Counted from the first letter of the stretch, positions 1 through 7,045 are shown. The stretch: DNA of 10,556 nt from Ruminococcus sp. (GCA_014799765.1 JAAVHK010000093.1:1-10556); one strand, 5' to 3'. Notes: generated from the sequence alone by a model not told the origin. Program-made: numbers and translations.

Positions 1-30
1 AAAAAACGTCCGGAAAAAAATTCCGGACGT
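1..30 (-). terminator. Intrinsic terminator after the membrane-protein gene
   Basis: A perfect 10-bp stem (ACGTCCGGAA at 6-15 paired with TTCCGGACGT at 21-30) has a 5-base A loop on the plus strand. Read on the minus strand, the hairpin is followed by a run of T (positions 5-1) that continues to the window edge. It begins 9 bases after the stop codon of the minus-strand gene at 39-1235, so it is the natural transcription end of that gene. On the plus strand no T tract follows the stem, so it is unlikely to work in that direction. Confidence 0.9.
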
Positions 31-38
31 AATGTTTA

Positions 39-1235
39 TTATACAAGTAAGTCAAGTGAAAGTTTTCTGGAATCTACGTCATAATAGTCGCCGATTTCTG
101 CAACATAGAAGCGGAAACATACTTTTCCGTTGAAAATCATAATATCGCCCTCTTCAGATACACCGATTTCAGCAAGCTGACTGTCATCAAGTTCATTGAG
201 GTAAATTGTCTGACTTTTTTCAACACTGAACTTTGCCATTTCCTTTTCGGAAAGTTCGCTGAAATAGATATGACCTACTGAATCTTCATGGTTTGCGAAA
301 AGTTCAGCATCAGGGTCAAGAACATAATATCTGTCACCGTCTTTGCCTATACCGAAATATTTCAGTTGTGTTTCCGTGAGTTTGTCAAGCGGTAAGGGGT
401 CAACGTCGTGTGCGGTTTTTCCTATAGCAAACTTGTCCTCTGTGTCAATATCGGTCATTGATATGTTAAGTTTTGAATCAAAAGTATAACCGAATTTTTC
501 AAGTTCTTCGTTTGTAAGGCTGATTGAAATTGAATCAGATATTTTATTGAGTTCTTTTGTAATATCCTCACGGGACTGTGTTTCCCATTCGATTTCAATT
601 TTTTCTGCTAACGGTCTCTCGACGTGGACGGCACGTTCCATATTTTTGAGTGTGAATTTAACAAGATTATCAAAATAGAAAACGTCGGCGTAATTCGGTT
701 CAACGTAAACTGTTGTACTACCGTTTGAACTGTCCTCAGTGTTCACGACGGTATAACGGTACTTTCCCGACGGTGAAATACCTTGTTCAACAACAATTTC
801 CTTAGCTGTCGCCATAAAGAAAGATGTGAACAGAAAATATCCGAGTGAACCGAATATATATAAAAGTATTATCAGCGTACCGAGTGCCGTTTTAGTACCT
901 TCACCTGCTCCGGAAAATAACATTATCGCCACACCGGTAATCATAATAGGTACTATTAAACTCCATTCGCCGAAGTATAGTATGACTACCGGTAGCATTG
1001 CCGGAAGTATCAGAAAACTTGACAATCGGGTGAAGAATTGTTTTCGGGTATAAAGCATTTCAACAAGTGCTATTATTGATACACCTGTAACGAGCAGGCA
1101 CAGCGATACACCGGACGTTATATGTATATCGTAGAATATTGAATAATAGCACAGATAGCATACAAAATAAGTATACACTAAACTGAGAACAGAAACTATT
1201 CTTTTTGTCCATACATTTGATAAAAATTTTTTCAT
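39..1235 (-). CDS. Multi-pass membrane protein of unknown function with a repeat-bearing extracytoplasmic domain
   Basis: A 398-residue protein I do not recognise with certainty. About five hydrophobic segments (near residues 11-33, 42-61, 71-89, 91-109 and 115-142) are followed by a soluble region from about 145 to the end. The first part of that region (SPSGKYRYTVVN, then NGSTTVYVEP, then KIEIEWE near 212-218) loosely resembles the DUF5412-type arrangement of Gram-positive membrane proteins; this is from memory and weak. From residue 238 on, four short degenerate repeats occur: SLTNEELEKFGY, KLTETQLKYFGIG, ELSEKEMAKFSVE and ELDDSQLAEIGVS. The last three are each followed by a beta-like stretch (DRYYVLD, QTIYLN, GDIMIF). 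The start is supported by a GGAGG five bases before the ATG. It has its own promoter, diverges from the vanZ-like gene, and ends in a terminator, so it is probably monocistronic. The topology suggests sensing or binding at the cell surface, which is inference. Confidence 0.85.
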   Translation of the reverse strand: MKKFLSNVWTKRIVSVLSLVYTYFVCYLCYYSIFYDIHITSGVSLCLLVTGVSIIALVEMLYTRKQFFTRLSSFLILPAMLPVVILYFGEWSLIVPIMITGVAIMLFSGAGEGTKTALGTLIILLYIFGSLGYFLFTSFFMATAKEIVVEQGISPSGKYRYTVVNTEDSSNGSTTVYVEPNYADVFYFDNLVKFTLKNMERAVHVERPLAEKIEIEWETQSREDITKELNKISDSISISLTNEELEKFGYTFDSKLNISMTDIDTEDKFAIGKTAHDVDPLPLDKLTETQLKYFGIGKDGDRYYVLDPDAELFANHEDSVGHIYFSELSEKEMAKFSVEKSQTIYLNELDDSQLAEIGVSEEGDIMIFNGKVCFRFYVAEIGDYYDVDSRKLSLDLLV

Positions 1236-1284
1236 TGAAGCCTCCAGAGTAAGTAATATTCAGAAACCATATAGTCACCAGTAC

Positions 1285-1313
1285 ATTATAGCATTTTTCA
1301 CAGGAAATTACAA
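1285..1313 (-). promoter_or_regulatory. Sigma-A type promoter of the membrane-protein gene
   Basis: On the minus strand a TTGTAA (-35, plus positions 1308-1313) and a TATAAT (-10, plus positions 1285-1290) are separated by exactly 17 bases. TGC directly before the -10 makes it an extended -10 (TGnTATAAT). Transcription would start near 1278 and leave a leader of about 43 bases before the ATG at 1235. The -35 lies inside the left arm of the dyad at 1303-1333. Confidence 0.75.
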
Positions 1314-1333
1314 GATGTTTTTTTGTAATTTCC
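1303..1333. promoter_or_regulatory. Perfect inverted repeat between divergent promoters (candidate operator)
   Basis: GGAAATTACAA at 1303-1313 and its exact reverse complement TTGTAATTTCC at 1323-1333 are separated by 9 bases. The left arm overlaps the -35 of the minus-strand promoter; the right arm ends 8 bases before the -35 of the plus-strand vanZ promoter. Symmetry, arm length and placement fit a dimeric repressor or activator controlling both genes. It is not followed by a T tract in either gene direction, so it does not look like a terminator. The regulator is unknown and is not encoded next to it. Confidence 0.5.
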
Positions 1334-1341
1334 GAAAAACC

Positions 1342-1370
1342 TTTACAATCTAAATAAAAAGATGTATAAT
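1342..1370 (+). promoter_or_regulatory. Sigma-A type promoter of the vanZ-like gene
   Basis: TTTACA (1342-1347) and TATAAT (1365-1370) are separated by 17 bases, close to the housekeeping consensus. Transcription would start near 1377, giving a leader of about 32 bases. That leader contains the ribosome-binding site GAAAGGGG (1394-1401), seven bases before the ATG at 1409. Confidence 0.8.
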
Positions 1371-1408
1371 AATCTATATATTTTTGAAACACCGAAAGGG
1401 GTAAAAAT

Positions 1409-1882
1409 ATGAAAAGAAAAATATTTATAATTCTTGCACTGGCGGTAATGGTTCTGATATTCCGTTTTTCTATGCAGGATTCGTCCGAATCTTCCGGAAT
1501 AAGCAGTAAATTTACGGATTTCATATTAAATAAGTTTGTCCGTGACCTGTCTGCCGACGAAAAGAAAAATTTTCTTGAAACTGCTGAATATATTATACGT
1601 AAATTAGCACATTTTTCTATATATACAGTGCTTGGTTTCTGTATGTCGTCAGCCGTCGGGAAGCGTCATTTTATTACTTCCGGAAATGTTATTACTGTTG
1701 TTATAGGTTTTTTCTATGCCTGTTCAGACGAATTGCATCAATATTTTGTGTCGGGACGTTCATGTCGTTTCACAGATGTCATTATAGATACCAGCGGAGT
1801 TATTATGGGAATAACAATATCAGTTGTGTTATTCCGTATTTACGACTGGTTTAAACAGAAATTTATGCATTCCCCCTCATGA
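1409..1882 (+). CDS. VanZ-family membrane protein
   Basis: A 157-residue integral membrane protein of the VanZ-like family. Family signatures are clear: RKLAHFSIYTVLGF (64-77), then CSDELHQYFVSGRSCRFTD (105-123) followed by DTSGVIMG (127-134). A hydrophobic N-terminus (about 4-20) and further helices near 68-84, 92-105 and 128-145 fit the usual four-segment layout, and the length is normal. The namesake VanZ of Tn1546 gives low-level teicoplanin resistance by an unclear mechanism, and chromosomal homologues are widespread in Firmicutes without proven roles, so no resistance should be assumed. It is the only plus-strand gene here, has its own consensus-like promoter and a GAAAGGGG ribosome-binding site, and diverges from a membrane gene with a shared dyad in between. 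Its last codons lie inside the terminator stem that separates it from the converging mrdA. Confidence 0.9.
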   Translation: MKRKIFIILALAVMVLIFRFSMQDSSESSGISSKFTDFILNKFVRDLSADEKKNFLETAEYIIRKLAHFSIYTVLGFCMSSAVGKRHFITSGNVITVVIGFFYACSDELHQYFVSGRSCRFTDVIIDTSGVIMGITISVVLFRIYDWFKQKFMHSPS

Positions 1883-1900
1883 TGAGAGGGAATTTTTTTT
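1869..1900 (+). terminator. Intrinsic terminator of the vanZ-like gene
   Basis: The stem ATTCCC-C-CTC pairs with GAG-A-GGGAAT around an ATGAT loop. It has one C/A mismatch and is followed by eight T (1893-1900). The stem includes the vanZ stop codon (1880-1882), and the T run reaches into the mrdA stop codon (1899-1901), so the two converging genes are separated with almost no spare sequence. On the minus strand the same hairpin has no T tail, so it may only weakly end mrdA transcription. Confidence 0.85.
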
Positions 1901-4073
1901 ACTGCTGTGATGTCGTGACTGTTCCGGAAGCCGTCGTTGTACCGTATGAAGATGTAGTACGTGTACCTGTTCCGGTAGTCGTTCCTGTGCCTGTAGCCGT
2001 ACCGGTTGCAGTGCCTGTTCCTGTACCGGTTTCGGTTGTAGGAATTTCACCGTTTTCATCAGGAAGTACCGCAGTAGGTTCAACGCCGTTCAGACCGTAA
2101 CATTTCTGATATTCAAGAATTATATCACGTATCATATATTTTGAATATTCACCACCTTCGATTACTCCTGCAAAAGCTATTTCAGGGTCATCAGCCGGTG
2201 CGAATCCTATAAAGAAAGAATTCTGTTTGCTCAGGTCATTCTGGTCAGTCTGAGGCGTACCGGTTTTTATAGCAACGTCAAAACCAAGGTTTGAAAGGGA
2301 ATACTTATAAACCGGTACATTATGTGAAGCGTCAATCATGCCATTTATGATAGGGTCATAGATATAATCGTTTAAGAGGTCTATTTTTTCGGCGACTACC
2401 GGCTGAGTTTCATAGATAAGCTCGTCCGTACCGTATTTATAGAGACCGTCAACAATATAAGGTCTGTAACGGATTCCCCTGTTGGCTATCGTATTTGCAA
2501 CTACAGCCATCTGTAACGGTGTCATACCGCAGTCATAGTTACCGATACCAGCCTGAATTACAAATCCGACGTACCACGGCTGACCACGTTCGGCGAATGT
2601 TTCCGGATTACATAAATAACCGGCATCATCACCGGTTTCGAGACCGGTATGCGAACCCAGTCCGTAAAGCTGTGCATATTTGGTTATGTTGTCAATGCCT
2701 AAACGGCTTGAAAGTTCATAGAAATAACAGTTACATGAAACGTTTATAGCCTGTCTTGTAGCGATATATCCGTGTGTACCGGTACAAGAAAAAGTAGCAC
2801 CATGAAAATTATACCAGTGTCCGCAGTAAAGGGAAGTAAATGCATCAACGATACCCTCATTAAGTCCGGCAGTAGCGGTGACAGTCTTGAAAGTAGACCC
2901 CGGACGATATAAACCGTAAGTACAGCGGTTGAGTAGTGGTGAATCCTCATCACTTAATAATTCGTCATAGTCCGTGGCGTAATCCTTAAGGTTGTAGGTC
3001 GGGGCGGTTGCCATACCTCTTACTGCACCGGTTTTGGCATCGAGTACCACTATTGCACCTTTGTGTACGTTCTGTAAGTGCCAGTTTGTATTGATACTCT
3101 GGAAATTAGCAAGAAAATTATCAAGTATACCCTGTAATTTCAGCTGATACGCACCGTCAACGGTAAGGCGGACGGTACTTCCGGAATTTGTTTCGCTTAT
3201 GGTCTTTACGTTGGTCACAGAACCGTTTTTTACAGTAATTTCTTCAACGCCGTTCTGTCCACGTAATTCAGTTTCCATAGCGTTTTCTATACCGCTTTTA
3301 CCGAGTGTGTCATTGAGTTTGTAACCTTTTGCCCTTAATTCGTCGTATTCTTCGGCGTATATAGGACCGACTGTACCTATTTCATGTGGCAGAATGTCAC
3401 CTCTTTCGATACGTCTTTCAGATACTTCAACAGCTTCTATACCTTTATATATATTGCTTAATTCTTTCATATCGGTAATAGTATTCTGGTCAACATCTTC
3501 GGCGAGTAAAAGGTCATTACTGTATGAAAATTCCCTGTCAATCATGGCATAACGCATACCGGCTATTATGCGTTTTTCGTACTGGTTGTATTTGTCTGAG
3601 ATGTCATAATCATCAATCAGTTTGTCAATGCAGTTTTCGGCGGAGGCGTACACATTAAGGTGAAGTTTTTCGCATACTTCGGAAACATCTTCTTCCGTAA
3701 ATTCATAAGGTTCATTCATGGTTATGGGAAGACTTTCACGGAATTTATAACTGTGTCCGAGAAGTGCCATATAGATATTTATGAGTATTTCATTACCTTC
3801 GGCATTGTCTTCCGGAAAAAAAGCCTTCTGAAGAACTATATCGCAACGGGTATCATTAGTGACAAGAAGATTTCTGTTATAGTCGACTATCTCACCACGG
3901 GTTGCCTTTACTTCTTTCTGATAGGTCAGGGAATCATCATCTGAAAATATTTTACTGATAGTATCTCCGCCGACAATCTGTAATTCCATAAGTCGCATTG
4001 AACTCCATACAACAGCCAGTACAACCAGTGCTACTATAAGGACAGCCTTTATTGTTTCAGATAAATTTTTTAT
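1899..4073 (-). CDS. mrdA: Penicillin-binding protein 2 (elongation transpeptidase), probable AUA start
   Basis: A class B penicillin-binding protein that crosslinks peptidoglycan during side-wall elongation, anchored by one N-terminal helix with its catalytic domain outside the membrane. Numbering from the AUA at 4073 gives 724 residues. The anchor is about 9-25; the dimerisation-domain motif RGEIVDYNRN lies at 59-68; the active-site motifs are STFK (393-396, Ser393 nucleophile), SCN (446-448) and KTG (603-605). It directly follows mreD, the usual mreBCD-PBP2 order. The first conventional start, ATG at 3998, would remove the membrane helix. The open frame continues upstream through a good anchor (KNLSETIKAVLIV, then ALVVLAVVW) to a stop at 4082-4080. 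The only plausible initiator there is ATA at 4073, nine bases after a strong GAAAGGGG. Either AUA is used, or it is a one-base change of an ATG. The last 46 residues are a Thr/Gly-rich repeat tail not typical of PBP2. The family call is near certain; the start is inferred. Confidence 0.92.
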   Translation of the reverse strand: MKNLSETIKAVLIVALVVLAVVWSSMRLMELQIVGGDTISKIFSDDDSLTYQKEVKATRGEIVDYNRNLLVTNDTRCDIVLQKAFFPEDNAEGNEILINIYMALLGHSYKFRESLPITMNEPYEFTEEDVSEVCEKLHLNVYASAENCIDKLIDDYDISDKYNQYEKRIIAGMRYAMIDREFSYSNDLLLAEDVDQNTITDMKELSNIYKGIEAVEVSERRIERGDILPHEIGTVGPIYAEEYDELRAKGYKLNDTLGKSGIENAMETELRGQNGVEEITVKNGSVTNVKTISETNSGSTVRLTVDGAYQLKLQGILDNFLANFQSINTNWHLQNVHKGAIVVLDAKTGAVRGMATAPTYNLKDYATDYDELLSDEDSPLLNRCTYGLYRPGSTFKTVTATAGLNEGIVDAFTSLYCGHWYNFHGATFSCTGTHGYIATRQAINVSCNCYFYELSSRLGIDNITKYAQLYGLGSHTGLETGDDAGYLCNPETFAERGQPWYVGFVIQAGIGNYDCGMTPLQMAVVANTIANRGIRYRPYIVDGLYKYGTDELIYETQPVVAEKIDLLNDYIYDPIINGMIDASHNVPVYKYSLSNLGFDVAIKTGTPQTDQNDLSKQNSFFIGFAPADDPEIAFAGVIEGGEYSKYMIRDIILEYQKCYGLNGVEPTAVLPDENGEIPTTETGTGTGTATGTATGTGTTTGTGTRTTSSYGTTTASGTVTTSQQ
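1902..2039 (-). repeat. Thr-Gly repeat tail coding region of mrdA
   Basis: The final 46 codons of mrdA are low-complexity: alternating TG, TGT and TAT units (TETGTGTGTATG and similar) grading into a Thr/Ser-rich end that finishes TTSQQ. The DNA is a degenerate short tandem repeat made of ACAGGAACAGG / ACCGGTAC-like units, so it could change length by slippage. The tail lies outside the membrane, after the transpeptidase fold. Confidence 0.8.
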
Positions 4074-4082
4074 ACGGAATCA

Positions 4083-4090
4083 CCCCTTTC
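4083..4090 (-). promoter_or_regulatory. Ribosome-binding site deciding the mrdA start
   Basis: GAAAGGGG on the minus strand (extended GGGGTGAT, complementary to the 16S tail with one gap) overlaps the mreD stop codon and sits nine bases before an ATA codon. The same style is used at other genes here: GAAAGGGG before vanZ, AAGGGGG before mreD and GGGGGTGAT before dut. This is the main evidence that translation of PBP2 begins at 4073 and not at 3998, where only a weak GGAG (inside coding sequence) precedes the ATG. Confidence 0.6.
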
Positions 4091-4661
4091 AGCGTTGCTG
4101 GCGTTCGCCGGAACGTATAGTTTCTTCTATGGTAAAATGATTTTTCGGCATAAGAAAATGATTTATTATTCTTATGACGATACATACAAAAAATGAAGAT
4201 ATTACTGTATATGCCCATATTTTCAATGTATATTCATGGTAAATTATTTCCGAATCCTCATATTTCCATATCTGATAGTAGAATTTATAGTCCAGTATAC
4301 ACTGTATGTAAGAAACGACGGCGGAAATAAATATGAAACTCACGAATTTGTCACGGAGATAAAATTCATATATAAGCGATACCATAACACAGAATATCAC
4401 AAGCAGTACAGCATTATAGCCGAAAAGCCGGTTACAGCTTATATCTATAAGAAGTCCGCATAAAGCACCGGTCACGGCAGAAGCGTATATATTATTGCTT
4501 ACGGCTATATATAAAGCAGTCGGAATCAATATCACCGGTTTCAGAAGCGTTCCGGAAGTCATAAAAATAAATCCGGAATATATAACCACATAATACAACA
4601 GCCATCTGAAAAACGTCTTGAAGAAAAGTATACGTTTTTCACGGGTAGGTTTAATCCTCAT
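4089..4661 (-). CDS. mreD: Rod-shape-determining membrane protein MreD
   Basis: A 190-residue, strongly hydrophobic protein with about five or six membrane helices, lying between mreC and PBP2 as MreD does in most rod-shaped Firmicutes. The signature GLLIDISCNRLFGYNAVLL (69-87) matches the family pattern of a small acidic/Gly turn between helices. MreD has no catalytic role; it is an integral membrane partner of MreC and PBP2 in the elongation complex. Its ATG overlaps the mreC stop by 11 bases and is preceded by AAGGGGG seven bases upstream, so translation is probably coupled to mreC. Sequence conservation in MreD is generally low, so the call leans on position as well as on the motif. Confidence 0.9.
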   Translation of the reverse strand: MRIKPTREKRILFFKTFFRWLLYYVVIYSGFIFMTSGTLLKPVILIPTALYIAVSNNIYASAVTGALCGLLIDISCNRLFGYNAVLLVIFCVMVSLIYEFYLRDKFVSFIFISAVVSYIQCILDYKFYYQIWKYEDSEIIYHEYTLKIWAYTVISSFFVCIVIRIINHFLMPKNHFTIEETIRSGERQQR

Positions 4662-5514
4662 CAGCTGACCCCCTTTTCCCTGTAAAGTTGGTTATTACGA
4701 AAACCGATTCAAGATTAGTGACATCAACGCATGGTTTTATTACGGCTCTTGCGGAAATGCCGTTTGAATCCATTCCGACGCTTTTAACCGTCCCGACTGA
4801 ATAGCCTTTCGGAAACAGTCCGCTTGAACCGTCAGTAATGAGCAGGTCATTTTTTTTGAGAGTGTTGTCTGTCGGAAGATGTATCAGGTTTGTGAGTTCG
4901 TCACCGGCGGATTTTATAGAACCCTCAATGATACCGGCATCTTTTTCGTTATCGGTTGAACATACTGCTATTGACAAGTCCGGCGAAAGAATTGACCGTA
5001 CTGTTGTTACGTGTTCAGAGACTTCGAGAGTAATTCCGACTATACCCTCAGCGGTAGCAACAGGACAATCCGGTTCAATGCCGTCCGCCTTACCGACATT
5101 TATAGTAAAAGATTTGAAAGGGTCATTTGTGACGTACCCTAAAACTTTACAGAATCTTGAAGTAGTCAAATCAGGGTGGGCTTTTTTTATGCCTATCAGC
5201 ATACGGAGTTCTTCGTTTTCGGTTTTAAGTGATTCGTATTCCGTAAGTTCTTCCTTTAATCTGTTTACTTCGTCTTTAAGTGACTGGTTTTCCTGATAGA
5301 TTTCGTCAGCTTCGGCAACTCTTTCCGCTGTATTTTCAAGCTTCATGCTTATACTGTTGGAAATCATGCGGAACGGTTTTGAAATCGTATTTATTACTGA
5401 CTTTCCGGAAACTGAGTAGCCACCTTTAGTCACGGCATATATCATTATACCCACCAGAAAGGCAATCAATGCAAGCAGGAATTTAAAACCCTTGCTTCTG
5501 AAAAATTCACGCAT
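4651..5514 (-). CDS. mreC: Rod-shape-determining protein MreC
   Basis: A 287-residue bitopic protein. A short cytoplasmic N-terminus is followed by one membrane helix (about 11-28), a coiled coil (about 58-108, with LKDEVNRLKEELTEYESLK) and an extracytoplasmic beta-rich domain (about 115-280, with VGKADGIEPDCPV and ITDGSSGLFPKGYSVGTV typical of the family). MreC dimerises through the coiled coil and activates PBP2. The ATG follows TAAGGAGGTCAT, a near-perfect Shine-Dalgarno that overlaps the mreB stop codon; only nine bases separate the two genes, so they share one message. Length is normal and nothing is missing. Confidence 0.96.
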   Translation of the reverse strand: MREFFRSKGFKFLLALIAFLVGIMIYAVTKGGYSVSGKSVINTISKPFRMISNSISMKLENTAERVAEADEIYQENQSLKDEVNRLKEELTEYESLKTENEELRMLIGIKKAHPDLTTSRFCKVLGYVTNDPFKSFTINVGKADGIEPDCPVATAEGIVGITLEVSEHVTTVRSILSPDLSIAVCSTDNEKDAGIIEGSIKSAGDELTNLIHLPTDNTLKKNDLLITDGSSGLFPKGYSVGTVKSVGMDSNGISARAVIKPCVDVTNLESVFVITNFTGKRGSADED

Positions 5515-5523
5515 ATGACCTCC

Positions 5524-6546
5524 TTAATAGTACCGGATATTTTCGGTGAGTGCGTCCTGATAGTCGTTAATTTTTTCGAGTATTTTACCCATACCTTCAG
5601 CGACGCAGTCAAGAGGATATTCGGCTATATATATAGGCATACCGGTTTCACGGTTAATGAGACGGTCAAGACCTCGTAACAAGGCACTGCCACCTGAAAG
5701 GGTTATACCGTTTTCGATTATATCCGCGGAAAGTTCCGGCGGTGTTTCTTCGAGTGTAGCTCTTATAGCGTCTACAACACGTGAGAGAGGTTCAACAAGT
5801 GCGTCACGGATTTCAGCGGAATTTATTATTATATTTTCCGGAAGACCGTTCAGAAGATTACGTCCTTTTATTTCCATGGAAGATTCTTTTTCATGCGGAA
5901 ATGCTGACCCTATTTCAAGTTTCATTTTTTCGGCGGTAGGTTCGCCGATAAGAAGATTATATTTTTTCTTGATATAATTTATAATGGCGTTGTCAAATTC
6001 GTCACCGGCACAGCGTATTGAACGTGATGCGACTATACCACCCATAGAGATTACGGCAACTTCACTTGTACCGCCACCGATATCAACAATCATACTTCCG
6101 GACGGTGAATTAGTCGGCAGACCTGCTCCTATAGCTGCCGCCATAGGTTCTTCAATTATAAGTACGTTGTTTTTGTTTGCACCGGCTTTCTGACACGCTT
6201 CACGGACAGCACGTCTTTCGACAGCAGTCACACCGGACGGCACACATATTATAACGTTCGCCTTTGTGAAAATAGTTCCTTTAAGTGCTTTTTTTATAAA
6301 TTCCTGCAACATGGTTGTAGCTATATCGAAATCAGCTATAACGCCGTCCTTAAGAGGTTTCACGGCTACTATAGACCCTGGTGTTCTTCCTATGATTTCC
6401 TTAGCTTCCTTGCCGACATACCGGCACTTGTCGGTATGTGTATTCACTGCCACAACAGAGGGTTCACGGATAATTATTCCCTTTCCTCTCAGATAGACAA
6501 GTGTGTTTGCAGTTCCTAAATCTATTCCAATATCCTTTGTAAACAT
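5524..6546 (-). CDS. mreB: Actin-like cell-shape protein MreB
   Basis: A 340-residue actin-fold ATPase that forms short membrane-bound filaments and positions the elongation machinery. Nucleotide-binding motifs are plain: DLGTANT (9-15, phosphate 1), EEPMAAAIGAG (132-142) and DIGGGTSE (155-162, phosphate 2). The frame is open upstream to an ATG at 6636, but I place the start at 6546. The family begins MFxKDIGIDLGT, AGGAAG lies 6-7 bases before this ATG, and the additional 30 residues would be encoded across the promoter's -10 and -35. The gene heads the mreBCD-mrdA operon. Only one mreB-type gene is in the window. Confidence 0.97.
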   Translation of the reverse strand: MFTKDIGIDLGTANTLVYLRGKGIIIREPSVVAVNTHTDKCRYVGKEAKEIIGRTPGSIVAVKPLKDGVIADFDIATTMLQEFIKKALKGTIFTKANVIICVPSGVTAVERRAVREACQKAGANKNNVLIIEEPMAAAIGAGLPTNSPSGSMIVDIGGGTSEVAVISMGGIVASRSIRCAGDEFDNAIINYIKKKYNLLIGEPTAEKMKLEIGSAFPHEKESSMEIKGRNLLNGLPENIIINSAEIRDALVEPLSRVVDAIRATLEETPPELSADIIENGITLSGGSALLRGLDRLINRETGMPIYIAEYPLDCVAEGMGKILEKINDYQDALTENIRYY

Positions 6547-6754
6547 TCTGCACTTCCTAACTTCTGTATATTCAGTATTTTTTTTTATTTTTAAACTCAA
6601 CAATATTATTATATCACCAAAAACGAATACAGACAATAATTTTACAACAGAAATCCGGATTTATATAAAATTTGTTGAAACGTGAAAACAAAATAAACCG
6701 AATGAACAGAAAAACTGTAAAATTTTCTGAAAAAATCCGGTTTTTTGATATATA
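6547..6754. other. mreB leader and spacer after the DUF4321-like gene
   Basis: A 208-base non-coding spacer. Apart from the mreB promoter it holds two weak AT-rich foldbacks just after the DUF4321 stop: an A6-CCGG-T6-like near-palindrome at 6731-6746, and CAGAAAA (6707-6713) pairing with TTTTCTG (6723-6729). Either could slow or end upstream transcription, but neither has the GC-rich stem and T tail of a classic terminator. I see no riboswitch or small gene here. Confidence 0.5.
6608..6636 (-). promoter_or_regulatory. Promoter of the mreBCD-mrdA operon
   Basis: On the minus strand, TTGTCT (plus 6631-6636) and TATAAT (plus 6608-6613) are 17 bases apart, with TGA before the -10 forming an extended -10. 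Transcription would start near 6601, about 55 bases before the mreB ATG. Elongation genes can therefore be expressed independently of the dut/DUF4321 genes upstream. Confidence 0.8.
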
Positions 6755-7018
6755 TTATGGAACAAGTTTCGGAGCTGTCTTGTAGTATGTGAAAATTGCC
6801 AGCATAATCATCATAAGCTGTGCTATATTGATATTGAAACTGAACCCTATTGTTATTGTGAATATGGTAAAATTAAGAAGCGGTTTGTCTGCCGGAAATT
6901 CAAAGCCACCGGAAAACGAAAGCCATTCCAGTGAAGTATTTACTGTTCTTTCGGCAATAAGTGAACCGAGTATTATACCACCTATCAGTAATAATGCTAA
7001 ATACAGAATTTTTTTCAT
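6755..7018 (-). CDS. Small two-helix membrane protein, DUF4321-like
   Basis: An 87-residue protein with one hydrophobic segment at each end: about 4-22 (LALLLIGGIILGSLIAE) and about 50-79 (FTIFTITIGFSF, then IAQLMMIMLAIFTYY). The length, the GGIILGSL turn in the first helix and the position just upstream of mreB fit DUF4321, a family of unknown function often found beside maf, radC and mreB in Clostridia; this match is from memory. The start is supported by GGAGA five bases before the ATG. It lies 27 bases after dut and is probably cotranscribed with it. Neither maf nor radC is present between it and mreB. A role in envelope growth is only suggested by position. Confidence 0.7.
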   Translation of the reverse strand: MKKILYLALLLIGGIILGSLIAERTVNTSLEWLSFSGGFEFPADKPLLNFTIFTITIGFSFNINIAQLMMIMLAIFTYYKTAPKLVP

Positions 7019-7045
7019 AGTATTCTCCAGTCTGCCTGAAGGCTT

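Noticed and set aside
1060..1524. A 154-codon minus-strand frame across the divergent spacer and the vanZ 5' end
   Set aside because: It covers both promoters and antisense vanZ, has no ribosome-binding site and does not look like a protein family.
1879..2100. A plus-strand open frame giving a Val-Pro repeat protein opposite the mrdA tail
   Set aside because: It is the complement of the Thr-Gly repeat codons of mrdA, has no ribosome-binding site and overlaps the vanZ terminator; the repeat appearance is inherited from the real gene.
4838..5296. A 152-codon plus-strand frame opposite mreC
   Set aside because: Ser-rich translation with no family resemblance, fully antisense to a well-supported mreC with a strong ribosome-binding site.
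7031..7045. GCCTTCAGGC hairpin between dut and the DUF4321-like gene as a terminator
   Set aside because: Stem of only four base pairs with a two-base loop and no T tail; the two genes are 27 bases apart and likely cotranscribed.
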